64,000 nt of DNA, taken from JAJDAT01 sp964570665 (GTDB taxonomy: Bacteria > Nitrospinota > Nitrospinia > Nitrospinales > JAJDAT01). The notes beneath the pieces are model-generated. The model was given only the letters and a program-made list of their open reading frames with translations, was not told the DNA's origin and ran no database searches. Location: NCBI GenBank assembly GCA_964570665.1, contig CAZMZH010000018.1, positions 7,477-71,476 of the forward strand, in the 5' to 3' direction. Below are positions 27,788 to 37,231 of this stretch, in pieces (the first letter of the stretch is position 1; each line of letters starts with the position of its first letter). The position numbers and the translations under genes are program-made.

Positions 27788-28664
27788 TCTTTTAAAACTT
27801 TCATTCGTTTTAATATTTTATTTTTTTGCGACGTTGGATTGCTTCGCGCAAAATGACTCCACTCTAAAAATTACTGTTGAAGATTTCCACATCAGCGCAG
27901 AAATTAAAGGTATTCCGGTCATCGAGGTTGTAAAAAAACTTACAAAAGAAACGGGGATCCGATTTACGTATAATACTCTTCCCGAAGTGAACGTTTACGC
28001 GAAAATCCAACAACAACCTTTGGAAAAAGGAATAAAAGATATTTTACCCCTCAATACCGTATTTATTCATTCCGGTATGTTAGCCAAAAAACTAGCGGGA
28101 AATCATAAAACTATTAAATCGGTTATTATTCTTTCGTCATTGAAAAAAAATGGTTCTTTGCCCCCACAAAAGCGTTCCCAAATTGATACCCCTCTATCAG
28201 ATCCTAAAAAATCTGAACTGAACTATCGACACAGCGAATACCAGTCTGGAATTGAAACTCTAACAAAAAAAGTTGAGGAAAGCGTTGTTGCCTACCATTG
28301 GCTCTCGCAAATAAAAAACCCCGATTTCTTAATTCGGCTTGAAGCGGTTAAAGAACTTGGGAAATTAGGTTCTGACACCGCGCTGCAAGCTCTGTATTTG
28401 GCGTTAGGCGACAAAAATGAAACGGTACGGGAAGAAGCTCAAAACAGATTACGGGAAGTTGATAACAATAGGTGGTATCAAACTATTCAGGATCGGCTAA
28501 ACTCAGCCGATCCGATCATGCAAAACTCAGCCTTAGAAACCATCCAAACGCAAAGAGGAGATCGTTGGGAAAGATTATTAGAAGAGTCGGCTCAAGACGA
28601 AAACTTACCTCCAGAATTCAGAAAAAAAACACTGGAAGCTCTTAATAAAATTCGCAATAAATAA
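27717..28664 (+). CDS. exported protein with STN-like domain and HEAT repeats
   Basis: After a hydrophobic signal segment, residues about 50-125 look like a secretin/TonB N-terminal short (STN) domain (IPVIEVVKKLTKETGIRFTYN). Residues about 205-315 carry HEAT-type repeats (IRLEAVKELGKLGSDTALQALYLALGDK and relatives, split here across repeats). Probably a periplasmic protein-protein adaptor. The start is uncertain: ATG 27717 lies inside the lipoprotein gene, while TTG 27762 gives a cleaner signal peptide. Confidence 0.6.
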   Translation: MQIKRGSFISGKKNLLEKVYSRISLLKLSFVLIFYFFATLDCFAQNDSTLKITVEDFHISAEIKGIPVIEVVKKLTKETGIRFTYNTLPEVNVYAKIQQQPLEKGIKDILPLNTVFIHSGMLAKKLAGNHKTIKSVIILSSLKKNGSLPPQKRSQIDTPLSDPKKSELNYRHSEYQSGIETLTKKVEESVVAYHWLSQIKNPDFLIRLEAVKELGKLGSDTALQALYLALGDKNETVREEAQNRLREVDNNRWYQTIQDRLNSADPIMQNSALETIQTQRGDRWERLLEESAQDENLPPEFRKKTLEALNKIRNK

Positions 28665-28805
28665 AGCATTGCCTTAATCTCAACCTAATACGCACCGCGC
28701 CAGATTTGCGCTTACAATTTTTGTAAAAACTTTTCTAAACTAAACGAGAGAGAAATTGACCTCGATCTACCTGTTGGCTTCATGTAATAACTCGGATATT
28801 ATCTG

Positions 28806-28851
28806 ATAGACCTTGTCAGATATCAAAGACCAGATTCGACCCCAAGCGGAC
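28806..28851 (+). repeat. diverged direct repeat, left copy
   Basis: About 46 bp that align with 30165-30211. Both contain ATAGACC, then CAGATATCAAA, then ATTCG followed by CCAAGC-type sequence and GAC. The two copies flank the enoyl-CoA hydratase-like gene. Confidence 0.6.
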
Positions 28852-28985
28852 GTATTTAGATTTACAAATATCTGTGGTTTCAATGCATTTATGACCAGCA
28901 ATAGTATGTTATAAGGCCTAACCCAAATTTCGCACGATCCACTCCATCTTTTCACGCCAATATAAAAATAAACAAGGAGAAAAAT

Positions 28986-29798
28986 ATGAACAAGCTAACT
29001 ATTACCAAAAACGATGGGGTAGCGAGTGTTATTATTAATAACCCGCCAGCAAATATTTTGACGATTGACCTGATTAACGAGGTCAATGCATTCGTCTTTT
29101 CACTAAAGGACGATCACGATACCAAAGTAGTTGTTTTTAAATCATCCAATGATCAGTTTTTCTCGGCCCATCTGGACTTAAATGTCATTAATGGCACACA
29201 AGAAGGGCAAGCTGCGTGTGTTGAATTTAGTCGCATGATCAAAAGCATAAAGGGAATGAAACAACTTTCCATTGCTTTCGTAGATGGCATTGCCCGCGGT
29301 GGGGGTAACGAATTTGTTATGGCTTGCGATTTGGCGTACGGCACTGAGAATGCTACATTTGCTCAGCCGGAACTGAATGTAAATATCCCAACAGGAGGTC
29401 AAGGCGGGGTTCAATTTGCCCGTCGCATGGGTAAAAACAAGGCACTCCAAGCATTGCTGGTGGGAACAGACTTTACTGCACAACAAGCCGAGACTCTTAA
29501 TATTATCACTCAGTTTGTGGCCAAGGCTGAGGCGGACGCTTTCCTTGAGCAATTACTCTTGGTTACCAGAAAGTTAGAAGTTCGCGATATCGTAATGTAT
29601 AAAGAAATCATCGCAGCTTCTATTAAAGATGAAGAAGCCGGTACAGAGATTGAATTGCGTCACTTCCTTGAACGGGCCAAAGAGGAAAAAACTCAGGCAA
29701 TCATCGCCGCGTTTTTGAAACATGGTGGCCAGACCGAGCGGGAAGCTGATGACTTTCAGGGTTTATTTGACGATACTGCAGCAGAGCTTGCAGGTTAA
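28986..29798 (+). CDS. enoyl-CoA hydratase/isomerase family protein
   Basis: 270 residues with the crotonase fold. The oxyanion-hole region is IARGGGNEFVMACDLAYG (about 100-117). The two catalytic-type Glu residues are present, in GGGNEF and in AQPELNVNIPTGG (near 127). It has a strong AAGGAG ribosome site. Base composition is visibly richer in GC and codon choice differs from the neighbours. Flanked by repeats and unrelated to nearby functions, so horizontal acquisition is likely. Natural acyl-CoA substrate unknown. Confidence 0.85.
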   Translation: MNKLTITKNDGVASVIINNPPANILTIDLINEVNAFVFSLKDDHDTKVVVFKSSNDQFFSAHLDLNVINGTQEGQAACVEFSRMIKSIKGMKQLSIAFVDGIARGGGNEFVMACDLAYGTENATFAQPELNVNIPTGGQGGVQFARRMGKNKALQALLVGTDFTAQQAETLNIITQFVAKAEADAFLEQLLLVTRKLEVRDIVMYKEIIAASIKDEEAGTEIELRHFLERAKEEKTQAIIAAFLKHGGQTEREADDFQGLFDDTAAELAG

Positions 29799-29831
29799 TT
29801 AATGACTAGCAGAGTAGTAGCCGTTTAATGT

Positions 29832-29851
29832 CCGTTATTGGCCGATAGCGG
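29832..29851 (+). repeat. REP-like palindrome
   Basis: CCGTTATTGGCCGATAGCGG is nearly its own reverse complement around GGCC. Its right arm, TGGCCGATAGCGGTCT, recurs exactly at 30888-30903, and weaker arms occur at 28838-28853 and 30198-30212. Confidence 0.6.
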
Positions 29852-29934
29852 TCTATAGAGATTTGACGTTGACTGTTTGGCTGGGTTTTTAGGTATAGGC
29901 TTCTTTGAAGCCTGAGGCTTCGAGAACTTCCTAA

Positions 29935-30060
29935 GGAACTGATGGAAACGTCGGCCCTACGGACCGTCGAGATTCCTCCACTTTGGTCGGAATGACCCTT
30001 CGTGAGCTACTTCGGCAGGCTCAGTACAGGTTGCGGACAAGCTTAAGCCTCAATGTGACA
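29935..30060. repeat. degenerate dispersed intergenic repeat
   Basis: Carries the sequence type gattcctc-cggaatgac (about 29971-29996) and CTTCGGCAGGCTCAG (30009-30023), both familiar from dispersed intergenic repeats in many genomes. Related tracts occur at 63387-63486. Confidence 0.4.
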
Positions 30061-30164
30061 ATTTTTTATTTTTTAACCTTGGTGATTTCTTCGAGTGTTC
30101 CCTCTGTAGTGATTTCTCCGCCGCGATTGCCGCTTTACGTAGTTAAACGGAACTTCCATATTTT

Positions 30165-30211
30165 ATAGACCGTAACAGATATCAAACGAACGAATTCGTC
30201 CCAAAGCAGAC
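30165..30211 (+). repeat. diverged direct repeat, right copy
   Basis: Aligns with 28806-28851 over its full length with scattered mismatches. Separated from the left copy by the enoyl-CoA hydratase-like gene and REP-like palindrome. Confidence 0.6.
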
Positions 30212-30258
30212 ATGGGCAGTTGTAGAAAAAAGAATTGGTTTTCAGGTTTACGAGATTA

Positions 30259-30744
30259 TTAATCATTAATCGGATATTGGGCATTAGAGAATATGACTAA
30301 TGAGTCTTCACCAATGTCTCCATACTCCCAAGAAGCGTTTTCATATCTCACATAGTATTCCTTTGTATTCAATGCAGCCAGAATTGGCTTTAGCCAGTTA
30401 AGAAATTCATTAATATTAAATAATTTTTGATTGATATGATCAGGTTTGAATGTGAGTTCAATAAATATTTCTGACTGATTTGCCCAAAGAAAAAATAGTT
30501 GTATCCCAGATATCAGTCCTTCACTTTTCCAAAAACTGAATATTGTCTTGCGGGAGGAGGAAGATAGAAGATTTTTAATTTCATCAGCAGAAACTTCGTT
30601 CCCATCCTCATCGTCGGCGCATTCCAATATAGAAAAAGATTTAATGTGCTCCAGCAAAGCAATAGCTTTAAATTTGTCTACATCAGGAAAATTGATGTCT
30701 CGGCATGAACCATCAAATTCAATTATTTGTTTCTCCAACTCCAT
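30259..30744 (-). CDS. hypothetical protein
   Basis: 161 residues, acidic, no signal peptide or membrane segment, family not recognised. The composition (long hydrophobic/aromatic strands alternating with acidic stretches) suggests a folded cytoplasmic alpha/beta protein. No good ribosome site precedes the ATG. It lies inside the repeat-bounded accessory stretch, so it may be acquired. Confidence 0.5.
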   Translation of the reverse strand: MELEKQIIEFDGSCRDINFPDVDKFKAIALLEHIKSFSILECADDEDGNEVSADEIKNLLSSSSRKTIFSFWKSEGLISGIQLFFLWANQSEIFIELTFKPDHINQKLFNINEFLNWLKPILAALNTKEYYVRYENASWEYGDIGEDSLVIFSNAQYPIND

Positions 30745-30884
30745 GTTTTTTATTGTTTCTGAAAGGTGATTGTCGGGATTTTGTATTTCTTGAGTATTGC
30801 TTCTAATCTTTATTTTAATGGAAAATACTCATTGGGGATCTTTTATTTGAAGAAAGTTTTGATAAAGTAAATAAAAAATTCTAG

Positions 30885-30903
30885 TTTTGGCCGATAGCGG
30901 TCT
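30885..30903 (+). repeat. right arm of the REP-like palindrome, second copy
   Basis: TTTTGGCCGATAGCGGTCT shares 16 exact bases (30888-30903) with 29839-29854. The left arm is degenerate. Confidence 0.5.
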
Positions 30904-31013
30904 TTGGGGACTTAAGAACGATTAAAACTATTTGCCTTAAAGAATGTCGACTAATACAATTCACAAATTTTGTACACACAAATCGTAACTATCCCACCTA
31001 CACGGTTAGAAAA

Positions 31014-32954
31014 TCAGGGCTTAGTTTTATCGTTTTTTTTCTTTATCTTACTGGGAAAACGACTTCCACCGCTTATTTGATTTTTACTCTTATTAGTAGA
31101 TCGGGTTGGCGATTTTTTGCTTTGAGTCCGCTTCGGGCCTGAGCTTTTAGCTGGCCATTCCTTGCTTTGAGTCCGTTTCGGACCTGTACTTTTCACCGGC
31201 GATTCTTTACTTTGAGTCCGTTTCGGACCTGAACTTTTAGCCAGCCATTCTTTACTTTGAGTCCGTTTCGGACCTGAACTTTTCGCCGGCCACTCTTTAC
31301 TTTGAGTCCGCTTCGGACCTGAACTTTTCGCTGGCCATTCTTTGCTTTGCGTCCGTTTCGGACCTGAACTTTTCGTCGGCCATTCTTTACTTTGAGTCCG
31401 CTTCGGACCTGAACTTTTCACCGGCCATTCTTTACTCTGAGTTCGCTGCGGACCTGTACTTTTCGTCGGCCATTCTTTACTTTGAGTTCGCTTAGGATCT
31501 GAACTTTTCGTCGGCCATTCTTTACTTTGGGTCCGCTTAGGACCTGAATTTTTCGCTGGCCATTCTTTGCTTTGTGTTCGCTTTGGACTTGAACTTTTCG
31601 CTGGCCATTCTTTGCTTTGTGTTCGCTTTGGACTTGAACTTTTCGCTGGCCATTCTTTGCTTTGTGTTCGTTTTGGACTTGAACCGCTACCCAACCTTTT
31701 TTTACTTTGAACCTTTTTCGAATTCGAACTTTTGACCGTTGTTTTTTTCTGGCGTTTAAACTTAGAAGCTATTGTCGAGGAATGAAAAGGGTGACTGTCT
31801 ATCACCACCACACCGCTATTTATAGTCCTTTCGATTTTCCTCAAATAACCGCATTCCCCTGCATCGCAAAACGAAATAGCAATACCTGAAGCTCCTGCGC
31901 GAGCGGTTCTACCAATTCGGTGAATATAACTTTCCGTTTCATTGGGTAGTTCATAAATTATGACATGAGTGACTCCTTCCACATCAATCCCTCGAGAGAC
32001 AATATCGGTTGCCACAAGAAAAGGCGATTCTCCAGATTGGAATTTATTTAACGCTTTTAGTCGAGCCGCTTGCGATTGGTTGCCATGTAAGGCCTCTACC
32101 TTAATATCATTTTTGATTAATTTCTTGGTAATCCGATTGGCCCCATGTCGGGTGCGAACAAAAATCAGCCCCCTCGTAATATTCTCGTTTTGTAAAACAT
32201 GAACCAATAAATCGCTTTTATTTTCACGGTCAACAAACATCACATTTTGGTCAATATTTTTTGCCGCAACCGAACCTGGAGAGACCTTTACGCTAACAGG
32301 GTCCGTAAGAACGCTTTTGGTTAAATCCAAGATTTCTTTTGGAAAAGTCGCAGAAAATAACATTGATTGACGTTTACGCGGCATCAAGGTAAGAATTTTT
32401 TTAATATCGGGAAGAAATCCCATATCCAACATTCTATCCGCTTCATCTAAGACTAAAAATTTAACTTGTTTTAATTGAATAAAACCTTGTTCTAATAGAT
32501 CTATCAATCTACCCGTTGTCGCTACTAAAATATCAACTCCATCCTCCAAAGAATTTATTTGGGATTTATAACTAACTCCTCCAAAGACAACGGCTGGCTT
32601 AATATTTAAATGACGCCCATAAGCTTGAAAACTTTCGTAGATTTGGATCGCCAATTCGCGAGTGGGAGTTAAAACCAAAGCATGTATTTTATTTGGACTG
32701 AGATTATTTCTTTTTTCCGAAAGTCCTTGCAATATAGGCCAAGCAAATGCGCCTGTTTTACCCGTGCCCGTTTGGGCGTATCCAATTAAATCCCTTCCTT
32801 TTAAAAGATGCGGGATCGCTTGAACTTGAATGGGAGTTGGAGAAGAATAATTCTCCTCTCGAACGGCGCGACAGATAGGTTTAATAAGATTTAAACTATC
32901 AAACCCTTTTTTATTTAATTCTGTTGAATTAGAATTCATATTTCCTTTTGACAA
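31014..32954 (-). CDS. DEAD-box RNA helicase with a long basic repeat tail
   Basis: ATP-dependent RNA helicase, RhlE-like core (about 1-380). It shows the Q motif (PTPIQVQAIP), AQTGTGKTGAF, PTRELAIQI, LDEADRMLDMGF (the DEAD box), SAT, and HRIGRTARAG. Residues 423-617 are 13 tandem 15-residue units of PKRTQSKEWPAKSSG type, highly basic. A Lys-rich end follows. Basic tails in this family bind RNA or ribosomes. Whether the acidic/aromatic EW in each unit matters is unknown. 646 residues total. Confidence 0.93.
   Translation of the reverse strand: MSKGNMNSNSTELNKKGFDSLNLIKPICRAVREENYSSPTPIQVQAIPHLLKGRDLIGYAQTGTGKTGAFAWPILQGLSEKRNNLSPNKIHALVLTPTRELAIQIYESFQAYGRHLNIKPAVVFGGVSYKSQINSLEDGVDILVATTGRLIDLLEQGFIQLKQVKFLVLDEADRMLDMGFLPDIKKILTLMPRKRQSMLFSATFPKEILDLTKSVLTDPVSVKVSPGSVAAKNIDQNVMFVDRENKSDLLVHVLQNENITRGLIFVRTRHGANRITKKLIKNDIKVEALHGNQSQAARLKALNKFQSGESPFLVATDIVSRGIDVEGVTHVIIYELPNETESYIHRIGRTARAGASGIAISFCDAGECGYLRKIERTINSGVVVIDSHPFHSSTIASKFKRQKKTTVKSSNSKKVQSKKRLGSGSSPKRTQSKEWPAKSSSPKRTQSKEWPAKSSSPKRTQSKEWPAKNSGPKRTQSKEWPTKSSDPKRTQSKEWPTKSTGPQRTQSKEWPVKSSGPKRTQSKEWPTKSSGPKRTQSKEWPAKSSGPKRTQSKEWPAKSSGPKRTQSKEWLAKSSGPKRTQSKESPVKSTGPKRTQSKEWPAKSSGPKRTQSKKSPTRSTNKSKNQISGGSRFPSKIKKKNDKTKP
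31104..31688 (-). repeat. 45-bp in-frame tandem repeat, 13 copies
   Basis: Thirteen 45-bp units encode a 15-residue block centred on RTQSKEWP. Units differ by scattered substitutions, more so at both ends of the array, while the frame is never broken. Such arrays commonly vary in copy number by slippage or recombination. Confidence 0.9.
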
Positions 32955-33000
32955 AAGTATTTATTATATGGGAGGGGAAGTTTTATTTTAAAACAATAAC

Positions 33001-33041
33001 TAAAAATAAAAAAAGCCGCCCAGGAAACCTGGACGGCTTTT
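33001..33041 (-). terminator. strong intrinsic terminator of the cytochrome cluster
   Basis: Fourteen-base arms (33011-33024 and 33028-33041) around an AAA loop with one mismatch. Read on the minus strand, the hairpin is followed by a T-rich run. It lies 14 bp after the stop of the ten-haem cytochrome, ending the seven-gene group. Confidence 0.85.
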
Positions 33042-33054
33042 AACAAAAATAAAT

Positions 33055-36000
33055 TTATCTACGTCCTCTTCTGCTTCTTTTTCTTCCTCTTTTTTTCTTC
33101 TTAGGCTTGGGAGCGGCTTCCATTGCCACCGGTTCTGTTTCCGGTTCGTTAGAAACTTTCCAAACTTTTCCGCCTCTTAGATACATATGACGTTGTTCGT
33201 CTAAACTAAGCGGATAGGATCCTTTACGCCCAAAAACGCTTACTTGGTTTCCGGTTTCGTCAATCGCTCTATCTCGATCTAACCCCTTAGAAAGAGTAAT
33301 CGCTCTACCGCTAAGTTTTTTGGAAGCTATTAGCTTTGGTTTTGGAATCGGACTGAAACCAAAATGCCCAACTCCTTTTGCATCGTCTCCAGGGGATCTT
33401 AATTGAACAACGCGCAATCCATTGTTTCCATCGGCTACCATCGCAAATAAACTAGAGGAAACAGAACCTACTTTGACCCCTCGGACATCGTTCATTTGAC
33501 CGTCGGCATCAAACCTTTGAGCAATTTTTGGTTTTTCCGGATTCTTTACGTCAATGATTATTAATCCCGATTTCCCTCCAGCCACATAAGCGTATGTGCG
33601 AGCTACATATAGGTCATAAGCTTCGGACAAATTTATTGAAGCTCCTTTTACTAAGCTTGCTCTTGCGGGAATCGTAACGTCTATGACCTTTAAACCTTGA
33701 TCGTCGACAACAAACCCATAACGAAATTGAATGGCTACTCTCTTTGGATTAGTTAGTCCCTTGATTTCGTGAATAATTTTGGGTTTCAGAGGATTATTTA
33801 GGTCCACTACTTTGATTGAGTCTTTTACGGAAATATATGCTATATGCCCCGCTAAAGTGATTGCTTCGGCTCCGGTCAATTGACCGTCAGGGTTGAAAGT
33901 AACATCTCTTTGAATAAAGTTATTTCTTGGGTTACCGTCGATAAACGTGGTTACATCGGCTCCTATCAAGCCTTCAAACCTATCCGTAAAAAATGCGTAC
34001 CGATAAATCGCATGCATCGGCCGTTCTTCATTTTCAGGAAGTTGTTTTTTATTTGGGTCCACCGTCATATTAGTGGGCAAAGCAACATCGGTAGCAAATT
34101 TAGATTTCACATATGGAACTTGCCCTAATGGCGATACAGGGGAGGTAACAATGCGTTGAGAAAAACCTTTGTTATCGATATTTGCGACATCATAAACCCA
34201 AAAACCGTCTTCCCCTTCAGCGGCAAATAAATATTCACCTCTTAATTGTAGGCTCCTGGTACCGTCAGAACTATGACCGTAGGATTCTTTTAATTGCCCC
34301 TTATTTCCTTGATGTTCCGCATATTCTTTGGGGTAAGCATATTTGTGCGCATGCGACCCAATAACCGCTTGGGGCTCCTCATATTCGGTAACGGATACAG
34401 CTTCTAATCCTTTGTCTTCTAACCCTAAATAAACAAACTTGCCAAAAAAGTTTACAAAATTGGTTCCATGAAGGAACAATTGCGCCATCCAGCTGTTATT
34501 ATCGTTCTGTTTAGAGATATGGCAATCTTGACATTTTTTTGTCTCTTCTTTCCTAACATTATGCGGATAATGCGGATTGAAAGCTTGACTGCTGTAACCG
34601 GCAGCCGAAACTGGCGGTTGCTGCAAATAAGTAGTTTCGCGATCTCCATTTTTTGCGCTGAGTATTAAGGCGCTAGAAGATCTTGCGGGGGCAACTTTTC
34701 CTTTTTTATTCTTACCCCATTTAGCGAGCATAAAACTTTCATCTCGAAGCACTTGTGGGTTATAAGTCGTAAAAGATTTACTGTAAGTCCCTTCGTAGTG
34801 CCGCATCTTTTGCTTAAAATTTAGCTTAATGGGCAAATGACATCCAAAACAGTTCGTTACAAACCCTGTATGGCAGGTATAGCAATTGAGCTTATCGTTT
34901 GAATGCGCCAGTTTCTTTTTATCGGCGGGAACGGCTCCCCAGGTTTTTAAATCCCGTTGGATAGTTTTGGCGTATCGGGCTTTGGGGTTAAAAAAGTCTT
35001 CATTTTCAGGATCAATGATATCCATGACTTGAGGCACCTGCCATTCTTTATCTTCATAAAGCATGGACCTTTGCAAAATAGAGCTGCCTCTTTTATAGAA
35101 CCTTTTTTTACCGAAAGACGTTTTTCCAGTCCTTAAATCGCCACCATTAGCGGCTGGACCAGAAGTTATAAACTTCGTTTTATAATCAACGTCTCCATGA
35201 CAATCTACGCATTGGATTTCTAAAGCGTCTTTATATTCGCCATACAATTTGCCATCGCCGTGAGCGTCTAAAGTGAAATGACAATCGACGCAATGCATCC
35301 CTTTTTCGGCGTGAATATCTTTCATATGAACAGCTTTTTCCCAAAGCTTCTTGTCGTCCAAATCAATGACTTCGCCTTTTTTGTCGAGCATGTTTCCTTC
35401 TCTATCCTTTTTGAAAACTCCTCGGAATACCCAACCATGTCCATGGTAATCCGCAAATTGGGTATGTTTGAGTTTAGGATTGAGTTCGCTCACTTTTTCC
35501 AGAAAATCCTCATTACGCCATAACCCTCGACTGACCGCTCCTTCTGGGTTTCTCTGATACCCCTCAGCAAGTTCGGTAGAAGTAAGTTTTGGAGTTTCCT
35601 TTGGATACATAAACTCGGCGTCCGTTTCGTAATCCCACATTTGATAACCTAAATAGGTATTTACGAAAGCATTTGGCTGATGCATATGGCAAACTAAACA
35701 TTGGCTACTAGGTATTGCGTTAGTAAACCGATGCATGACGGGATGACCTTTTTCGTCTTTTGGAATCGTTTTATCTTTTGTTACCGTTAAACCTCTATTG
35801 CCATATTTTGCCCAGGGTCCAGAAGCGGTTTCATCTCGATTGTTGGCATAAACAACGTGACAAGCGCTACATCCGCTAGACCGAAAGTCTCCAGCATGAT
35901 CGTTAGTTCCCATCAACCACATGATAGGATCGTTTAACCGGGTTTTGTGTAAATTCAAAGTTGGAGTATCAATCCTAAGCTCGGTACCTAATCCACGCTC

Positions 36001-37197
36001 TCCGGTTTTCATATCAGGTTTGCCGGGAGTAGGGATTAAAAATAGAGTATTGAGTTTCCCTGGATCTCCCACTTCGGAAGCGTTCGCGCGCGGAATAAGG
36101 CCACCCCGCTCAAAGGATCTGAAAACGTTACCTGGTTTTGATATATTCCAACGCGGTAAAGGATAAAGAGTCGGAAGAGCCCCTTTAGCCATCTCTTCTT
36201 TTGAGGTTGCCCGATAAACAACCGAACCATCGTCTTTAGTAATTGCTACGCCATTAATTTTTTGAGGTCTACCATCTCGGCTATAACTTTCGCCCAAAAA
36301 GTAGTTCTTTTTATCTAAAATACCATTGTTATATGCAGCCGCTCCCCACAATAAAGCTCCCGTAGCCATAATACTTCTTTTAGCGTTATGCACCTGACTT
36401 GGATGACAAAATTGACCTCCACAAGATTTTTCAGCTACTCGCAAATCGCCTGGGTTGATGAATCGAACAAACTCCGGGTTTTCCCGTAAAAGATCTGTGT
36501 AAGATCTTTCAGGATTTGCCGAGGTTGGCCAATTTTTAGGATTTGTAGGCTGAACATGGGATTTATCTTGAATATTTTGATATTTAGCGGACTTAGGGTC
36601 TATATCTTTTGAGGCAATATTCTGAGCGTTACCGCCATGACAATCGGTACAACCCAACTTAATCTTGGGATCGGCATGCATTTTTTCAATGCCTTGATGG
36701 CATGACTCACATCCTACGCTTTTCTTTTTGACATCTTCGTCCGATTGACTTCGGATGTCGATATTACCCACAGGTTCCCAGGGACCAACAGCTCGAGCAA
36801 CCTCAACAACTTTTTTGGTTTTTTTTGTTTTAGCAGTTTTTACTTCCGCTTTCTTTTCAGCTTTTTTAGGTTCTACCTTTTCGACTACTTTTTTTGAATC
36901 GGCTGAATCGAGTTTAGGATCGGGGGCTTGAATATTTACCGGTTTCTTTTCAGCTATTTCAGGCTCTACTTTTTCGACTACTTTTTTTGAAGCGTCTGAA
37001 ACGGGTTTGGGATCGGCGGCTTGAATATCTACCGGTTTCTTTTCAGCTATTTTAGGCTTTACCTCTTCGACTACTTTTTTTGAAGCGTCTGAATCAGGTT
37101 TAGGATCGGCGGCTTGAATATTTACCGATCCAAAAAAAACAAAAAGAATCGAAAAAATGGAGATTAATCGAAAAGAATTTAACTTTAACAAATTCAT
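33055..37197 (-). CDS. ten-haem c-type cytochrome with LVIVD-like repeats
   Basis: 1380-residue exported protein. It has a signal peptide (1-29), three 31-residue repeats (25-117), then a haem region (about 163-893) with nine CxxCH motifs (such as CESCH, CTDCH, CSACH, CVDCH, CFGCH, CQDCH) and one CxxxxCH (CGGQFCH). Residues about 960-1310 look like an LVIVD beta-propeller (GLIIIDVKNPEKPKI, VKVVDLNNPLKPKI). The end is Arg/Lys-rich. It is 34 bp from the beta-barrel gene and could be its outer-face or periplasmic cytochrome partner. Surface location is inferred, not shown. Confidence 0.88.
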   Translation of the reverse strand: MNLLKLNSFRLISIFSILFVFFGSVNIQAADPKPDSDASKKVVEEVKPKIAEKKPVDIQAADPKPVSDASKKVVEKVEPEIAEKKPVNIQAPDPKLDSADSKKVVEKVEPKKAEKKAEVKTAKTKKTKKVVEVARAVGPWEPVGNIDIRSQSDEDVKKKSVGCESCHQGIEKMHADPKIKLGCTDCHGGNAQNIASKDIDPKSAKYQNIQDKSHVQPTNPKNWPTSANPERSYTDLLRENPEFVRFINPGDLRVAEKSCGGQFCHPSQVHNAKRSIMATGALLWGAAAYNNGILDKKNYFLGESYSRDGRPQKINGVAITKDDGSVVYRATSKEEMAKGALPTLYPLPRWNISKPGNVFRSFERGGLIPRANASEVGDPGKLNTLFLIPTPGKPDMKTGERGLGTELRIDTPTLNLHKTRLNDPIMWLMGTNDHAGDFRSSGCSACHVVYANNRDETASGPWAKYGNRGLTVTKDKTIPKDEKGHPVMHRFTNAIPSSQCLVCHMHQPNAFVNTYLGYQMWDYETDAEFMYPKETPKLTSTELAEGYQRNPEGAVSRGLWRNEDFLEKVSELNPKLKHTQFADYHGHGWVFRGVFKKDREGNMLDKKGEVIDLDDKKLWEKAVHMKDIHAEKGMHCVDCHFTLDAHGDGKLYGEYKDALEIQCVDCHGDVDYKTKFITSGPAANGGDLRTGKTSFGKKRFYKRGSSILQRSMLYEDKEWQVPQVMDIIDPENEDFFNPKARYAKTIQRDLKTWGAVPADKKKLAHSNDKLNCYTCHTGFVTNCFGCHLPIKLNFKQKMRHYEGTYSKSFTTYNPQVLRDESFMLAKWGKNKKGKVAPARSSSALILSAKNGDRETTYLQQPPVSAAGYSSQAFNPHYPHNVRKEETKKCQDCHISKQNDNNSWMAQLFLHGTNFVNFFGKFVYLGLEDKGLEAVSVTEYEEPQAVIGSHAHKYAYPKEYAEHQGNKGQLKESYGHSSDGTRSLQLRGEYLFAAEGEDGFWVYDVANIDNKGFSQRIVTSPVSPLGQVPYVKSKFATDVALPTNMTVDPNKKQLPENEERPMHAIYRYAFFTDRFEGLIGADVTTFIDGNPRNNFIQRDVTFNPDGQLTGAEAITLAGHIAYISVKDSIKVVDLNNPLKPKIIHEIKGLTNPKRVAIQFRYGFVVDDQGLKVIDVTIPARASLVKGASINLSEAYDLYVARTYAYVAGGKSGLIIIDVKNPEKPKIAQRFDADGQMNDVRGVKVGSVSSSLFAMVADGNNGLRVVQLRSPGDDAKGVGHFGFSPIPKPKLIASKKLSGRAITLSKGLDRDRAIDETGNQVSVFGRKGSYPLSLDEQRHMYLRGGKVWKVSNEPETEPVAMEAAPKPKKKKRGRKRSRRGRR
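36847..37125 (-). repeat. 93-bp in-frame repeat, three copies
   Basis: Encodes three 31-residue units of VNIQAADPKP...KKVVEKVEP...AEKKP type directly after the signal peptide of the ten-haem cytochrome. It is a Pro/Lys/Glu-rich spacer, perhaps crossing the cell wall or periplasm. The third copy is the most diverged. Confidence 0.85.
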
Positions 37198-37231
37198 AAC
37201 TTTTCTATCCCTGAAAAGCAGATGGAAGAAA

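Larger units (their letters stand above)
29799..30258. other. 460-bp gene-free region with repeat remnants
   Basis: Contains a palindromic repeat (29832-29851), a GGCTTC/GAAGCC hairpin (29898-29912), a degenerate dispersed-repeat tract (about 29935-30060) and the right copy of the direct repeat (30165-30211). The short open frame at 29983-30168 is not credible as a gene. Confidence 0.5.

Noticed and set aside
28767..28955. 62-residue minus-strand frame in the gap before the hydratase gene
   Set aside because: Crosses the direct repeat and has no protein-like features or ribosome site.
31104..31688. Tandem repeats that might suggest a CRISPR array
   Set aside because: Units are contiguous, 45 bp, in frame inside a helicase gene, with no spacers and no cas genes.
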